This document shows positions 16,586-24,738 of a DNA stretch of 64,000 nt, one piece after another. A model generated the notes under the pieces. It was not told the origin of the DNA. It did no database searches and saw only the letters and a program-made list of their open reading frames with translations. Source of the DNA: Virgibacillus_O xinjiangensis (GTDB lineage Bacteria; Bacillota; Bacilli; Bacillales; Amphibacillaceae). The translations under genes were made by a program, and so were the position numbers. The number at the start of each line of letters is the position of its first letter. Positions within the stretch are counted from its first letter, which is position 1. Where the stretch lies: NCBI RefSeq assembly GCF_042643145.1, contig NZ_JBHRSA010000042.1, positions 28,419 to 92,418 of the forward strand, written 5' to 3'.

Positions 16586-16619
16586 AACCACTTTCCCTTA
16601 GCCGGAAAGTGGTTTTTTT
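16586..16619 (+). terminator. Riboswitch-controlled terminator
   Basis: Stem AACCACTTTCC / GGAAAGTGGTT followed by T7, between the TPP aptamer and tenI. Confidence 0.9.
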
Positions 16620-16651
16620 GGTTGGTCAGATTTTTGGGAGGAGGTGCTGCT

Positions 16652-17305
16652 TTGGAACAACGAAACGACCATGGCATGGAGCGGGGAGAATTGCATGTCA
16701 TCTCGACCGGCCGCCAGTCATCGGAGACGTTAGCATCGATAGCCGAAGAAATACATGACTATGTGGATGTCTTCCATCTCCGGGAAAAAGCTTGGTCTGA
16801 CCGGGAAATGGTCGAAGCGATCGAATGGCTACTGGCCATGGGGATACCACCAGAAAAAATCGTGGTCAACCATCGTATAGATGTTGCACATGTCACGGGT
16901 GTGAAGGGAGTGCAATTGGCCCATCACAGTATTGATGTATCTACCGTGCGAAATGCTTTTGGCCATTTGTCGATTGGCTGTTCCGTCCATTCCGTGAAAG
17001 AAGCTGTTTCCGCTTCGGAACATGGTGCGGACTATTTGTTGTTCGGCCATATCTACCCCACTTCATCAAAGCCCGGGTTGGCACCCAGGGGATTGGAAGG
17101 TCTCCGCCAAGTCGTGCGAAGTGCCTCCGTCCCCGTGATTGCGATTGGCGGCATTACACCGGAGAACACCCGCGAGACCATACAGAACGGGGCAAGCGGT
17201 ACTGCCGTATTATCCGGTATCCTATTGGCCGAAGATCCATTAGAAAAAGCTATCGCATATAAGGAGGAATTGAGAAGGGTGGCTGAAGATGAACAAACAA
17301 TATGA
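16652..17305 (+). CDS. tenI: Thiazole tautomerase TenI (thiamine-phosphate-synthase-like)
   Basis: A 217-residue TIM-barrel protein of the ThiE/TenI family. ELHVISTGRQ, HLREKAWSD, IVVNHRIDVA, LAHHS and the phosphate-binding VIAIGGITPEN are visible. TenI aromatises the thiazole carboxylate phosphate tautomer made by ThiG. In ThiE the first motif normally continues with R-x-K-x-x-x-x-R; the weaker match and the position at the head of thiO-S-G-F favour TenI. Start: TTG at 16652 behind GGGAGGAGG. It overlaps thiO by 17 bases. Confidence 0.85.
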   Translation: MEQRNDHGMERGELHVISTGRQSSETLASIAEEIHDYVDVFHLREKAWSDREMVEAIEWLLAMGIPPEKIVVNHRIDVAHVTGVKGVQLAHHSIDVSTVRNAFGHLSIGCSVHSVKEAVSASEHGADYLLFGHIYPTSSKPGLAPRGLEGLRQVVRSASVPVIAIGGITPENTRETIQNGASGTAVLSGILLAEDPLEKAIAYKEELRRVAEDEQTI

Positions 17306-18410
17306 TTCCATTGTTGTCGGGGCAGGAGTGATCGGCTGTTCGATTGCATTCCAGCTCAGCAAACGTGGGCATCGAGTATTGGTGGTTGAAAAGAATGAGG
17401 TCGGCCAAAAAGCTTCCAGTGCCGCTGCTGGCATGCTGGGGGCGCAAAATGAAATCAAAGATGATAGTCCATTGCTTGCTATGGCGCAGAAAAGCAGGGC
17501 CATGTTCCCGGAATTGGCCGAAGAGCTGAAAGACCTTTCCCATATGGATATAGAACTCATCCAAAGCGGGATTCTTCGCGTGGCGCATACGGAAAAAGAA
17601 ATGGCCGAGCTGGAAGCGGCCGCCGCTTTTCAGCAAGCAAAGGGAGAAACAGCAGAATTTCTAAATGCAGCAGAGGTAAAAGAAAAGGAACCCGAAATTT
17701 CGAGTACTGCACTAGGCGGTTTGTACATGCCGGATGATGGCCAGATTTCGCCTCCGCTCTTGTGCCAAGCATTGGCACGGTCGGCAGCTGTTTTAGGTGC
17801 AGAATTCAGGGAGCATACAGAGGTGACTGGGCTGGTAAAAAATCATGGCAGCGTCTCCGGTATACAGACGGCAATGGATACTTTCCATGCCGATTCCGTC
17901 ATCGTGGCAGGAGGTGCCTGGAGCAGGCAAATCATCGAAAAAACAGGCCTGTCCTTGGATGCCTACCCGGTAAAAGGGGAATGTTTTTCTGTCCGGTACG
18001 ATCATCCTCTGGTCACGTCCAGCATTTTTTCGTCTTCGGGCTATATCGTCCCGAAAGCTGGTGGGAGACTGATCATCGGTGCAACGGAGAATCCCGGCAC
18101 TTTTGACGAGTCCGTCCAACTGGAGTCCCTTCATCAAATGATGCATTCGGCCATGGAGATCCTTCCAAAATTAAAAGATGCCAAGTGGGAAAAAGCATGG
18201 GCTGGAATCCGGCCGCAAACAGGAGATGGCCTGCCCTATCTCGGTGAGCATCCCTCAATCAATGGGTTGTTCACTGCCACCGGTCATTATAGGAATGGGA
18301 TGTTATTAGCCCCGATAACAGGAGTCGTGATGGCCGACCAGATCGAAGGCAAGCAGACGGATGACAGGTTCCGAATAGATAGACTACCTTACAAGGAGGT
18401 AAGAATATGA
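17289..18410 (+). CDS. thiO: Glycine oxidase ThiO
   Basis: A 373-residue FAD-dependent amine oxidase (DAO fold). The dinucleotide-binding GAGVIGCSIAFQLSKRGHRVLVVEK starts near residue 9, ASSAAAGMLGAQNE follows, and the C-terminal GIRPQTGDGLPYLG and GHYRNGMLLAP segments are typical of ThiO. It oxidises glycine to dehydroglycine (iminoacetate), the thiazole precursor used by ThiG, which marks the aerobic Bacillus-type route. The ATG has AAGGGTGG upstream and lies inside the tenI 3' end; the thiO stop overlaps thiS. Confidence 0.93.
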   Translation: MNKQYDSIVVGAGVIGCSIAFQLSKRGHRVLVVEKNEVGQKASSAAAGMLGAQNEIKDDSPLLAMAQKSRAMFPELAEELKDLSHMDIELIQSGILRVAHTEKEMAELEAAAAFQQAKGETAEFLNAAEVKEKEPEISSTALGGLYMPDDGQISPPLLCQALARSAAVLGAEFREHTEVTGLVKNHGSVSGIQTAMDTFHADSVIVAGGAWSRQIIEKTGLSLDAYPVKGECFSVRYDHPLVTSSIFSSSGYIVPKAGGRLIIGATENPGTFDESVQLESLHQMMHSAMEILPKLKDAKWEKAWAGIRPQTGDGLPYLGEHPSINGLFTATGHYRNGMLLAPITGVVMADQIEGKQTDDRFRIDRLPYKEVRI

Positions 18411-18610
18411 ATCTGCTAATCAATGGAGACAAGCTTCAATTACCTGCCAATGTGAACACCGTTGCAGATGTAGTTTCCTATTTTTTCACGAACCAACCGG
18501 TTGTCATTGTTGAGCACAATGGAGAAATTTTGGACAAGGATGCCCATCCGACAAGGAAAGTGGCGGATGGGGATAAAATTGAACTGGTAAATTTTGTAGG
18601 AGGTGGCTGA
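18407..18610 (+). CDS. thiS: Sulfur carrier protein ThiS
   Basis: A 67-residue ubiquitin-like protein ending in FVGGG, giving the C-terminal Gly-Gly that ThiF adenylates and that carries the thiocarboxylate sulfur to ThiG. MNLLINGDKLQLPANVNTVADVV is the expected beta-grasp start. It overlaps the thiO stop by 4 bases and has a perfect AAGGAGG site. Confidence 0.94.
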   Translation: MNLLINGDKLQLPANVNTVADVVSYFFTNQPVVIVEHNGEILDKDAHPTRKVADGDKIELVNFVGGG

Positions 18611-18611
18611 G

Positions 18612-19376
18612 ATGCTGAAAATTGGAGGAAAAGAATTCAACTCACGCTTGCTTTTGGGAACAGGAAAATACCCCAACTTTGATATACAGAAAGAAGCCAT
18701 CGATGTGTCTGAAACAGAAATACTGACATTCTCGGTGCGGCGGATGAATGTGTTTGAACCGGACCAGCCGAATTTTCTCGAAAAGCTGGACCTCAACAGA
18801 TATGACCTGCTGCCGAACACGGCAGGGGCCAAGACTGCCGAGGAAGCTGTCCGTACGGCCAAGCTTGCTAAAGCATCCGGGCTTTGTGACATGGTCAAGG
18901 TAGAAGTGATCGGATGTGACAAGACATTGCTGCCTGACCCGGTGGAGACATTGAGGGCAACAGAGCAACTACTGGAAGAAGGGTTCATCGTCCTTCCATA
19001 CACCTCGGACGATGTGGTGCTGGCACAGAGATTGGAGGAGCTTGGTGCCCATGCCATCATGCCCGGAGCGAGTCCAATCGGATCCGGACAAGGTATCATC
19101 AATCCTCTCAATTTAAGCCTGATCATGGAACAGGCGAATGTTCCCGTCATTGTGGATGCAGGCATCGGTTCTCCGAAGGACGCGGTGACTGCCATGGAAC
19201 TCGGGGCTGACGGCATATTATTGAATACGGCTGTTTCAGGTGCCAAGGATCCTGTCCAAATGGCCGAGGCCATGAAGCTCGCGATCGAGGCAGGAAGGCT
19301 TGGATTTCAAGCAGGGCGCATCCCGCAAAAGCGCTATGCCACAGCAAGCAGTCCCATGGAAGGGATCAGCAGCTGA
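18612..19376 (+). CDS. thiG: Thiazole synthase ThiG
   Basis: A 254-residue TIM-barrel enzyme that condenses deoxyxylulose 5-phosphate, dehydroglycine and ThiS-thiocarboxylate to the thiazole phosphate. RLLLGTGKYPNF, LTFSVRRMN, LLPNTAGAKTAEEAV, KVEVIGCDKTLLPDP and HAIMPGASPIGSGQGI are near-invariant in ThiG; the Schiff-base Lys is in the KVEVIG strand. Start: ATG at 18612, giving the canonical MLKIGGKEF N-terminus with AGGAGG upstream; an in-frame GTG at 18603 overlaps that site. The stop overlaps the thiF start. Confidence 0.95.
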   Translation: MLKIGGKEFNSRLLLGTGKYPNFDIQKEAIDVSETEILTFSVRRMNVFEPDQPNFLEKLDLNRYDLLPNTAGAKTAEEAVRTAKLAKASGLCDMVKVEVIGCDKTLLPDPVETLRATEQLLEEGFIVLPYTSDDVVLAQRLEELGAHAIMPGASPIGSGQGIINPLNLSLIMEQANVPVIVDAGIGSPKDAVTAMELGADGILLNTAVSGAKDPVQMAEAMKLAIEAGRLGFQAGRIPQKRYATASSPMEGISS

Positions 19377-20392
19377 TGGATGTACGGTATTCCAGGCAAA
19401 TTCTTTTTTCCCCGATTGGCCGGGAAGGGCAGGACCGATTAAAGGAGAAGCATGTGTTGCTGATTGGTGCTGGGGCACTTGGCACGAGTAATGCGGAAAT
19501 CATGGTCCGGGCCGGTGTGGGAAAAGTGACGATTGCTGACCGTGACTATGTCGAATGGAGCAATCTGCAGCGCCAGCAGCTGTACACCGAAGAGGATGCC
19601 GCCCATGAAATTCCGAAAGCAGTTGCCGCAAAAAAGAGATTGGAGTCGATCAATGGTGAAGTGGCCATTAATGCAGAAATTCTCGATGTCACCCCGGTTG
19701 AAATGGCCCGTCTCATAGATGGGGTGGATTTGATTATCGATGCCACTGACAACTTCGATATTCGCATGATCATCAATGATACGGCGCAAAAGTATGGCGT
19801 CCCTTGGATCTATGGAGCGATTGTCGGCAGTTATGGCCTCAGCTATACGGTGATCCCAGAGGAAACACCATGCCTGCATTGTCTGATGAAACGGATACCG
19901 ATGGATGGAGCTACCTGTGATACCGCAGGGGTCATCAGCCCCATCGTCCAACTTATTGTCGCTCACCAGTCCGCGGAAGCATTGAAAATACTCACAGGCA
20001 ATCACGGGGCATTGAGAAAGCAATTGATTTCCTATGATATCTGGTCCAATCAGCAATCTGCCATTGACGTCGGAGCACTGAAAGAGGACAGCTGTCCGTC
20101 CTGTGGACAGGCACCGACGTATCCATTTCTGGACTATGAATCCCAGACAAAAACAGCGGTGCTGTGTGGGAGGGATACCGTGCAGATCCGGCCTGCTTCA
20201 AGGGAAAAGAGGGATTTGCAGAAAGTGGCCTCGAAGCTGTCCCAAACGGCAGAAGTGAGGCATAATGAGTTCCTTTTATCATTCAAAAAGGATCCGTACC
20301 GGTTCGTCATGTTTCAGGATGGACGTGTCCTGGTTCATGGAACGAATGATGCCCAGCATGCAAAAACGTTGTACCATCGCTATCTAGGATGA
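19376..20392 (+). CDS. thiF: ThiF/MoeB-type ThiS adenylyltransferase
   Basis: A 338-residue E1-like enzyme. YSRQILFSPIGREGQDRL precedes the nucleotide-binding LIGAGALGTSNAEIM, then DRDYVEWSNLQRQQLYTEEDA with the ATP-site Arg. The zinc-binding CXXC pairs are in ETPCLHCL and EDSCPSCGQ. It adenylates the ThiS C-terminus. An extra C-terminal segment of about 90 residues (from QAPTYPFLDYE) ends in a ThiS-like or ubiquitin-like LSFKKDPYRFVMFQDGRVLVHG stretch, also found in other Bacillus ThiF/MoeB proteins. It ends the thi operon; thiE, thiD and thiM are not here. Confidence 0.92.
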   Translation: MDVRYSRQILFSPIGREGQDRLKEKHVLLIGAGALGTSNAEIMVRAGVGKVTIADRDYVEWSNLQRQQLYTEEDAAHEIPKAVAAKKRLESINGEVAINAEILDVTPVEMARLIDGVDLIIDATDNFDIRMIINDTAQKYGVPWIYGAIVGSYGLSYTVIPEETPCLHCLMKRIPMDGATCDTAGVISPIVQLIVAHQSAEALKILTGNHGALRKQLISYDIWSNQQSAIDVGALKEDSCPSCGQAPTYPFLDYESQTKTAVLCGRDTVQIRPASREKRDLQKVASKLSQTAEVRHNEFLLSFKKDPYRFVMFQDGRVLVHGTNDAQHAKTLYHRYLG

Positions 20393-20495
20393 ATCCATAC
20401 AGGGTTCTGCCAACAACTTGTACTGGGACAACGATAAAATGCTCCGCAATGGATCGAGTTCCTATACAACAACAGATAATCGGGAGGGAGCATTT

Positions 20496-21827
20496 TTGGA
20501 TGTGTTGAAATGGTTTGTCGACTTGGGGGCCAGTGTGATGCTCCCCATGATCATTTTCATTTTTGCTTTGGCGCTTGGCACCAAATGGAAGGATGCTGTG
20601 CATGCAGGGCTGATGGTAGGCATCGGCTTTGTCGGGTTGAATCTGGTCATTGAGCTGCTGACGACCAGTCTGGGGCCAGCAGCTCAATCGATGGTCGATC
20701 ATTTCGGGTTCGACCTTCAGACGATTGATGTTGGCTGGCCGGCTGCCGCTGCCATATCCTATGGCACCGCACTCGGCAGTCTTGCTGTACCAATTGGCAT
20801 CGGGGTGAATCTGTTACTGATTATCGCTGGGTTGACAAAAACAGTGAATGTGGACATTTGGAACTATTGGCATGTGGCATTTACCGGATCACTTGTCTAT
20901 GCCATCACTGATGATTTCGCTTTAGGCCTGTTCACGATGGCCGTCCATGTGTTGGTCATTCTCTTATTAGGGGATCTGTTGGCCCCGGATATTCAAAAGT
21001 ATTTCGGTTTCAGCCAGCTGACATTCCCCCATGCAGCCTCTGCACCATCCTATTTTTTGGCCAAGCCGCTCAACGCTGTTTTTGACCGAATTCCCCGGTT
21101 CAACCAATGGAAGGCTGATCCGGAAGCCATTCAAAAGCGCTTCGGCATGCTAGGGGATTCCGCGGTCCTTGGCTTGGTTCTTGGTTTCATCATCGGATTG
21201 CTGGCGGCATACAGCATCGAGGAAGCCATGCAATTGGCCATCCAGACAGCAGCTGTCCTGTTCTTGATGCCTAAAATGGTTTCATTATTAATGGAAGGAC
21301 TGAACCCGATCTCCGAAGCGGCCGGTACTATGATGAGGAAAAAGTTTCCGGATAGAGACCTTTATATCGGCATGGATAGTGCCCTCGCAGCTGGGCATCC
21401 GGCTGTTTTGTCTGCTTCCTTGTTGTTGATTCCCATCACTCTATTTCTGGCCGTTGTCTTGCCAGGAAACAGGGTGCTGCCATTCGGTGATTTGGCAACC
21501 CTTCCATTTTTGATATGCTTGATGGTTCCCGTGTTCAAAGGAAATCTCATCCGGACGTTAATCGCAGCGACCATTTACATAGGCGCAGGACTATACATCG
21601 CTACATGGATTGCACCGTTATTTACCGAGATGGCCATGGCTGCTGATTTCGATATGGGCGACAATGCAAGCATTTCGGCACTGGTTGACGGGGCGGTCTG
21701 GACGACGATTGTATTTGCCGGACTTGGCAAACTGCTGAGCTGGTACGGGATCAGCCTGATCGGCCTCAGTGCGCTTGGAGGATTGATTTATATCAATAAA
21801 TTTAAAAATAGGGGAGAAAAGACATGA
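20496..21827 (+). CDS. PTS galactitol-type EIIC permease (GatC family)
   Basis: A multi-helix membrane protein of 443 residues belonging to the galactitol PTS IIC family (starts LDVLKWFVDLGASVMLPMIIFIFAL). It translocates and co-phosphorylates a polyol or sugar with EIIB. The start is TTG at 20496 behind GGGAGGGAG; longer in-frame starts upstream have no ribosome site and would add a hydrophilic tail. The stop overlaps the EIIB start by 4 bases. No EIIA of the matching fructose/mannitol-like class lies nearby, and no dehydrogenase or kinase gene identifies the substrate. Confidence 0.88.
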   Translation: MDVLKWFVDLGASVMLPMIIFIFALALGTKWKDAVHAGLMVGIGFVGLNLVIELLTTSLGPAAQSMVDHFGFDLQTIDVGWPAAAAISYGTALGSLAVPIGIGVNLLLIIAGLTKTVNVDIWNYWHVAFTGSLVYAITDDFALGLFTMAVHVLVILLLGDLLAPDIQKYFGFSQLTFPHAASAPSYFLAKPLNAVFDRIPRFNQWKADPEAIQKRFGMLGDSAVLGLVLGFIIGLLAAYSIEEAMQLAIQTAAVLFLMPKMVSLLMEGLNPISEAAGTMMRKKFPDRDLYIGMDSALAAGHPAVLSASLLLIPITLFLAVVLPGNRVLPFGDLATLPFLICLMVPVFKGNLIRTLIAATIYIGAGLYIATWIAPLFTEMAMAADFDMGDNASISALVDGAVWTTIVFAGLGKLLSWYGISLIGLSALGGLIYINKFKNRGEKT

Positions 21828-22102
21828 AAAAAGTGTTAGTCATTTGTGGTACTGGAATTGCTACATCCACCATCGTGATTGAAAAGTTGAAGAAGTGGCT
21901 GATGCAGGAAAAGTTGATTGACCAGGTGGAGCTGCATCAGGGGAAAGTGGCGGAAGCGGTCGATCAACGGAAAGATTATGATTTTATCGTATCCACTACC
22001 ATTGTTCCGGATTATATGAAGGAACATGTGATTGATGGGGTGCCATTATTATCGGGTGTGGATGTTGATGAAGTGTATCAAAGCATAAGGGAGCGGATTT
22101 GA
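21824..22102 (+). CDS. PTS galactitol-type EIIB component (GatB family)
   Basis: A 92-residue EIIB with the phosphocysteine loop VICGTGIATSTIV (Cys at residue 9), typical of GatB. It receives phosphate from a partner EIIA and donates it to the sugar in the EIIC above. The downstream 500 bases are repeats with no EIIA gene, so the IIA must be encoded elsewhere. Confidence 0.9.
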   Translation: MKKVLVICGTGIATSTIVIEKLKKWLMQEKLIDQVELHQGKVAEAVDQRKDYDFIVSTTIVPDYMKEHVIDGVPLLSGVDVDEVYQSIRERI

Positions 22103-22129
22103 AGAGCTAACTGGAAATCTGTTAGTGGA

Positions 22130-22526
22130 GGAACCCGCTGCGGAAATATGCTTCGCTTTCCGCGGAGGGCTGGTGAGCCTCCTTCGTGTTGACGCACTTC
22201 TGAGTCTCGCCTAGGCCTTTGCTCCCGCAGGAGTCTGCGCATATTTCCTCCGCTGACTTACCGTATCGTCCGTTTATGGAGGTAAACCATTTAGTAATGT
22301 CCAACCGCACTTTACGTGGGAAAAGAGGGGAATTCAACTAACTGGAAATATGCTTCGCTTTCCGCGGGCGGCTGGTGAGCCTCCTTCGTACTGGCGCACT
22401 TCTGAGTCTTGCCTAGGCCTTTGCCCCGTAGGAATCTACGCATATTTCCTCCGCTGACTTAACGAGTCCGCTTATGGAGGTAAACCATTTAGTTAGGTCC
22501 AACCGTTCTTTACGTGGGAAAAGAGT
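22130..22526 (+). repeat. Tandemly duplicated Bacillaceae-type hairpin repeat (two units of about 200 bp)
   Basis: Two copies in the same orientation (cores 22139-22255 and 22343-22455). Each begins GGAAATATGCTTCGCTTTCC and ends GCATATTTCCTCCGC, so the ends are inverted repeats and the unit can fold into a long hairpin. Inside are GGTGAGCCTCCTTCGT, GCGCACTTCTGAGTCT-like and CCTAGGCCTTTG. The duplication also includes the following flank (GGAGGTAAACCATTTAGT and TTACGTGGGAAAAGAG), which shows that the whole 200-bp unit duplicated in tandem and then diverged. A third, inverted copy lies at 8596-8711. Confidence 0.85.
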
Positions 22527-22528
22527 AA

Positions 22529-22566
22529 AAGCTCAACCTGATCAAATGCAGAATCAGGTTGAGCTT
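22529..22566 (-). terminator. Terminator after the amidohydrolase operon
   Basis: Perfect stem AAGCTCAACCTGAT / ATCAGGTTGAGCTT with a 10-base loop; T-rich on the minus strand. It may also stop plus-strand read-through from gatB. Confidence 0.8.
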
Positions 22567-22635
22567 GCTAGACTTTTCGTTCAAAATTTAAATCCCGGAT
22601 TCCGCGTGATGGGGCATTGATTGCAATCCATCAGC

Positions 22636-23982
22636 TTAAATACCAGCTTCATAGACTTTTCCATCGCGGAGCTTGTCAAATGTTTCTTTTGCCTGGCCGA
22701 GGATGTCTCCTTCGTTCTTAAGCAAGTCGTAAGCAGTCAGGGCCATGGTGCTTGCGGCCAGGTGCATGCCTTTATAGCCGATTTGGGTTCCGAATGAAGC
22801 GGTCGCTTGCCAAGAATGCAGGGCAGTTCCTGCAGGTGCACATGTGGTGGTGACCATGCCTGTCGGGACAATCCAGCTTACATCGCCGACGTCCGTGGAA
22901 CCTGGGATGGAGGAACCCGCTTGATATGGCGAGAAAGAGATGGAGGTCCGCAGTAGCTCCTCGATCGGCTTTCCTTGGGTTGGCAGCGATTTTGCAAGGT
23001 TCTGTGCAAATTCCTGTTCCTCTTCTGTATATGCCAGCGGATTGCTTTCCTGCATATTTTTATACATCAATTCATTCAATGGGTCATTTGGCAAGGTATC
23101 ATAGGCAAAGGCCAGAATCTCGGATTCTACCTCTGTCTCACTCATCATCGCGGCGCCTTTGGCAATCTTTTCTACCCGGTGGAGAATTCCTTCCACTTCG
23201 GCTTTGGAACGAGCTCGAAGGAAATACCAGACCGTGGCTGATTCCGGCACAATGTTCGGTGCCAGGCCTCCATCGGTGATGGTGTAATGCATGCGCGTGC
23301 CGTCCGGAACATGTTCCCGCAGGTAATTGGTTCCAATGTTCATCAGCTCCACACTGTCGAGGGCACTTCTACCCGCTTCAGGTGAGGCAGCTGCATGTGC
23401 CGGCTTTCCTTTGAAATGAAATTTAACCGACACCATGGACTGCATGGCTTTATGCATGACGGCATTGCCTGTCATCGGATGCCATGTCAAGGCACTGTCA
23501 AGATCATCAAAGACGCCGGACTTGGCCATATAAGTCTTTCCGGATAATACTTCCTCTGCCGGACAGCCATAATAGCGGATGGTTCCTTGGATTCCTTCCG
23601 CTTCCATCGTTTCTTTCAATGCAATAACTGCTTCTACTCCTGCCGTTCCAAGAAGGTTGTGGCCGCATCCGTGCCCAGGCCCGTTCTGGACGACTTCTTC
23701 TTTGTCTGGACCTGCCTTTTGCGAGAGGCCAGGGAGAGCGTCAAACTCTCCAAGAATACCGATCACCGGCTCCCCCTGTCCGTATTCCGCCACAAACGCG
23801 GTAGGGATATCAGCGATCGGCTTGCTGATGCTGAATCCTGCTTCGTTCAATGCATTGCTTTGTAATTCACTTGCATATTCTTCCTCATAGGCAGTTTGTG
23901 GGTGGTCCCAAATATCTTGTGCCATCGCTGTATAGGTCTGTTTATGCTGTTCGATCCATTCCATGATTGCTGCTTTGCTCAA
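22636..23982 (-). CDS. M20-family amidohydrolase, AbgB-like
   Basis: A 448-residue zinc amidohydrolase resembling p-aminobenzoyl-glutamate hydrolase subunit B. ILGEFDALPGLSQ, GHGCGHNLLGTAGVEA (metal-binding His/Cys), YYGCPAEE with the catalytic Glu pair, ALTWHPMTGN and the dimerisation-domain HAAASPEAGRSALD are all present. It cleaves an N-acyl or N-aroyl amino acid, or a dipeptide, in the cytosol. The start is TTG at 23982 behind AAGGAGTGG. It is the last gene of a three-gene minus-strand operon behind two membrane proteins that probably import its substrate. Confidence 0.86.
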   Translation of the reverse strand: MSKAAIMEWIEQHKQTYTAMAQDIWDHPQTAYEEEYASELQSNALNEAGFSISKPIADIPTAFVAEYGQGEPVIGILGEFDALPGLSQKAGPDKEEVVQNGPGHGCGHNLLGTAGVEAVIALKETMEAEGIQGTIRYYGCPAEEVLSGKTYMAKSGVFDDLDSALTWHPMTGNAVMHKAMQSMVSVKFHFKGKPAHAAASPEAGRSALDSVELMNIGTNYLREHVPDGTRMHYTITDGGLAPNIVPESATVWYFLRARSKAEVEGILHRVEKIAKGAAMMSETEVESEILAFAYDTLPNDPLNELMYKNMQESNPLAYTEEEQEFAQNLAKSLPTQGKPIEELLRTSISFSPYQAGSSIPGSTDVGDVSWIVPTGMVTTTCAPAGTALHSWQATASFGTQIGYKGMHLAASTMALTAYDLLKNEGDILGQAKETFDKLRDGKVYEAGI

Positions 23983-24000
23983 TTGCTTCCACTCCTTTGT

Positions 24001-24717
24001 TTATGCCTGTTTTTCTTTATATTTTTCCAGACGAAGACAGATGAAGACAGTAAGTACAATGCAGAATAGACTCTTTAAGTATATGGGCAAGGCTGTAAGA
24101 TTGATGATCAACCCTACCACCAGAGCAATGACGCCATAGCTCGGTTTTTTCAAGGCAAATTGGGCTAGCACCGCTCCGAAAATCGCCGGCAGGATGAGGG
24201 GGAAAACACTTTGAATGCTTTCCGGTATGATCGAAATTACGACAGACCCGGCAAGAATGATCGGGATGAGAATCACCTTATTGACGAGGGATGCTGCACC
24301 GATTCCGAGGGTGGCCGTAAGCTCACCTTTTTTCGTTCCAGGTTCTGCCCCGACAGCATGCTGCGCTGCCGCTGCGGCAGGAAGGCACATATTGCCGATA
24401 TTCCCGGTAAGGAAACTGATGTAAGTCCCGGAAACTCCAAGGATGGGAAAATACATGACCGGTTCCAATACCCAGACAACCGCAATCACCCCGGCATAAG
24501 CGGCAAATGCGCTTAGAATGACATTCCATCCTGGATGAAGCCCCAGACCGAATGAAAGGTAGAGCGGGAGCAACAAGGTCAGGCCAATGACAGACCATAA
24601 CGTCAACCTGCCCCAGAAATGCGCTTTTTCATGGTAGGCATCCATGGAAAGGGAAGCTTCGTCAGATGATGATATGTCGGGAGCGGCAGAATTCAGTTCT
24701 GCGTGTTGATCATTCAT
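24001..24717 (-). CDS. Multi-helix membrane protein, partner of the DUF5058 protein
   Basis: A 238-residue protein with a soluble N-terminal tail of about 35 residues and six or seven predicted helices (LWSVIGLTLLLPLYLSFGLG; VILSAFAAYAGVIAVVWVL; YGVIALVVGLIINLTAL). A conserved-looking loop, GVSGTYISFLTGNIGNMCLP, links two helices. It was not recognised as a named transporter family. It lies between the DUF5058 gene (gap of 21) and the AbgB-like hydrolase (gap of 18), so a two-subunit transporter for the hydrolase substrate is the simplest reading. That is inference from gene order. Confidence 0.72.
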   Translation of the reverse strand: MNDQHAELNSAAPDISSSDEASLSMDAYHEKAHFWGRLTLWSVIGLTLLLPLYLSFGLGLHPGWNVILSAFAAYAGVIAVVWVLEPVMYFPILGVSGTYISFLTGNIGNMCLPAAAAAQHAVGAEPGTKKGELTATLGIGAASLVNKVILIPIILAGSVVISIIPESIQSVFPLILPAIFGAVLAQFALKKPSYGVIALVVGLIINLTALPIYLKSLFCIVLTVFICLRLEKYKEKQA

Positions 24718-24738
24718 GGAATTCCTCCTTTGTATGTA

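Noticed and set aside
22122..22337. 71-residue minus-strand protein
   Set aside because: Runs through the hairpin repeat; no ribosome site and no homology.
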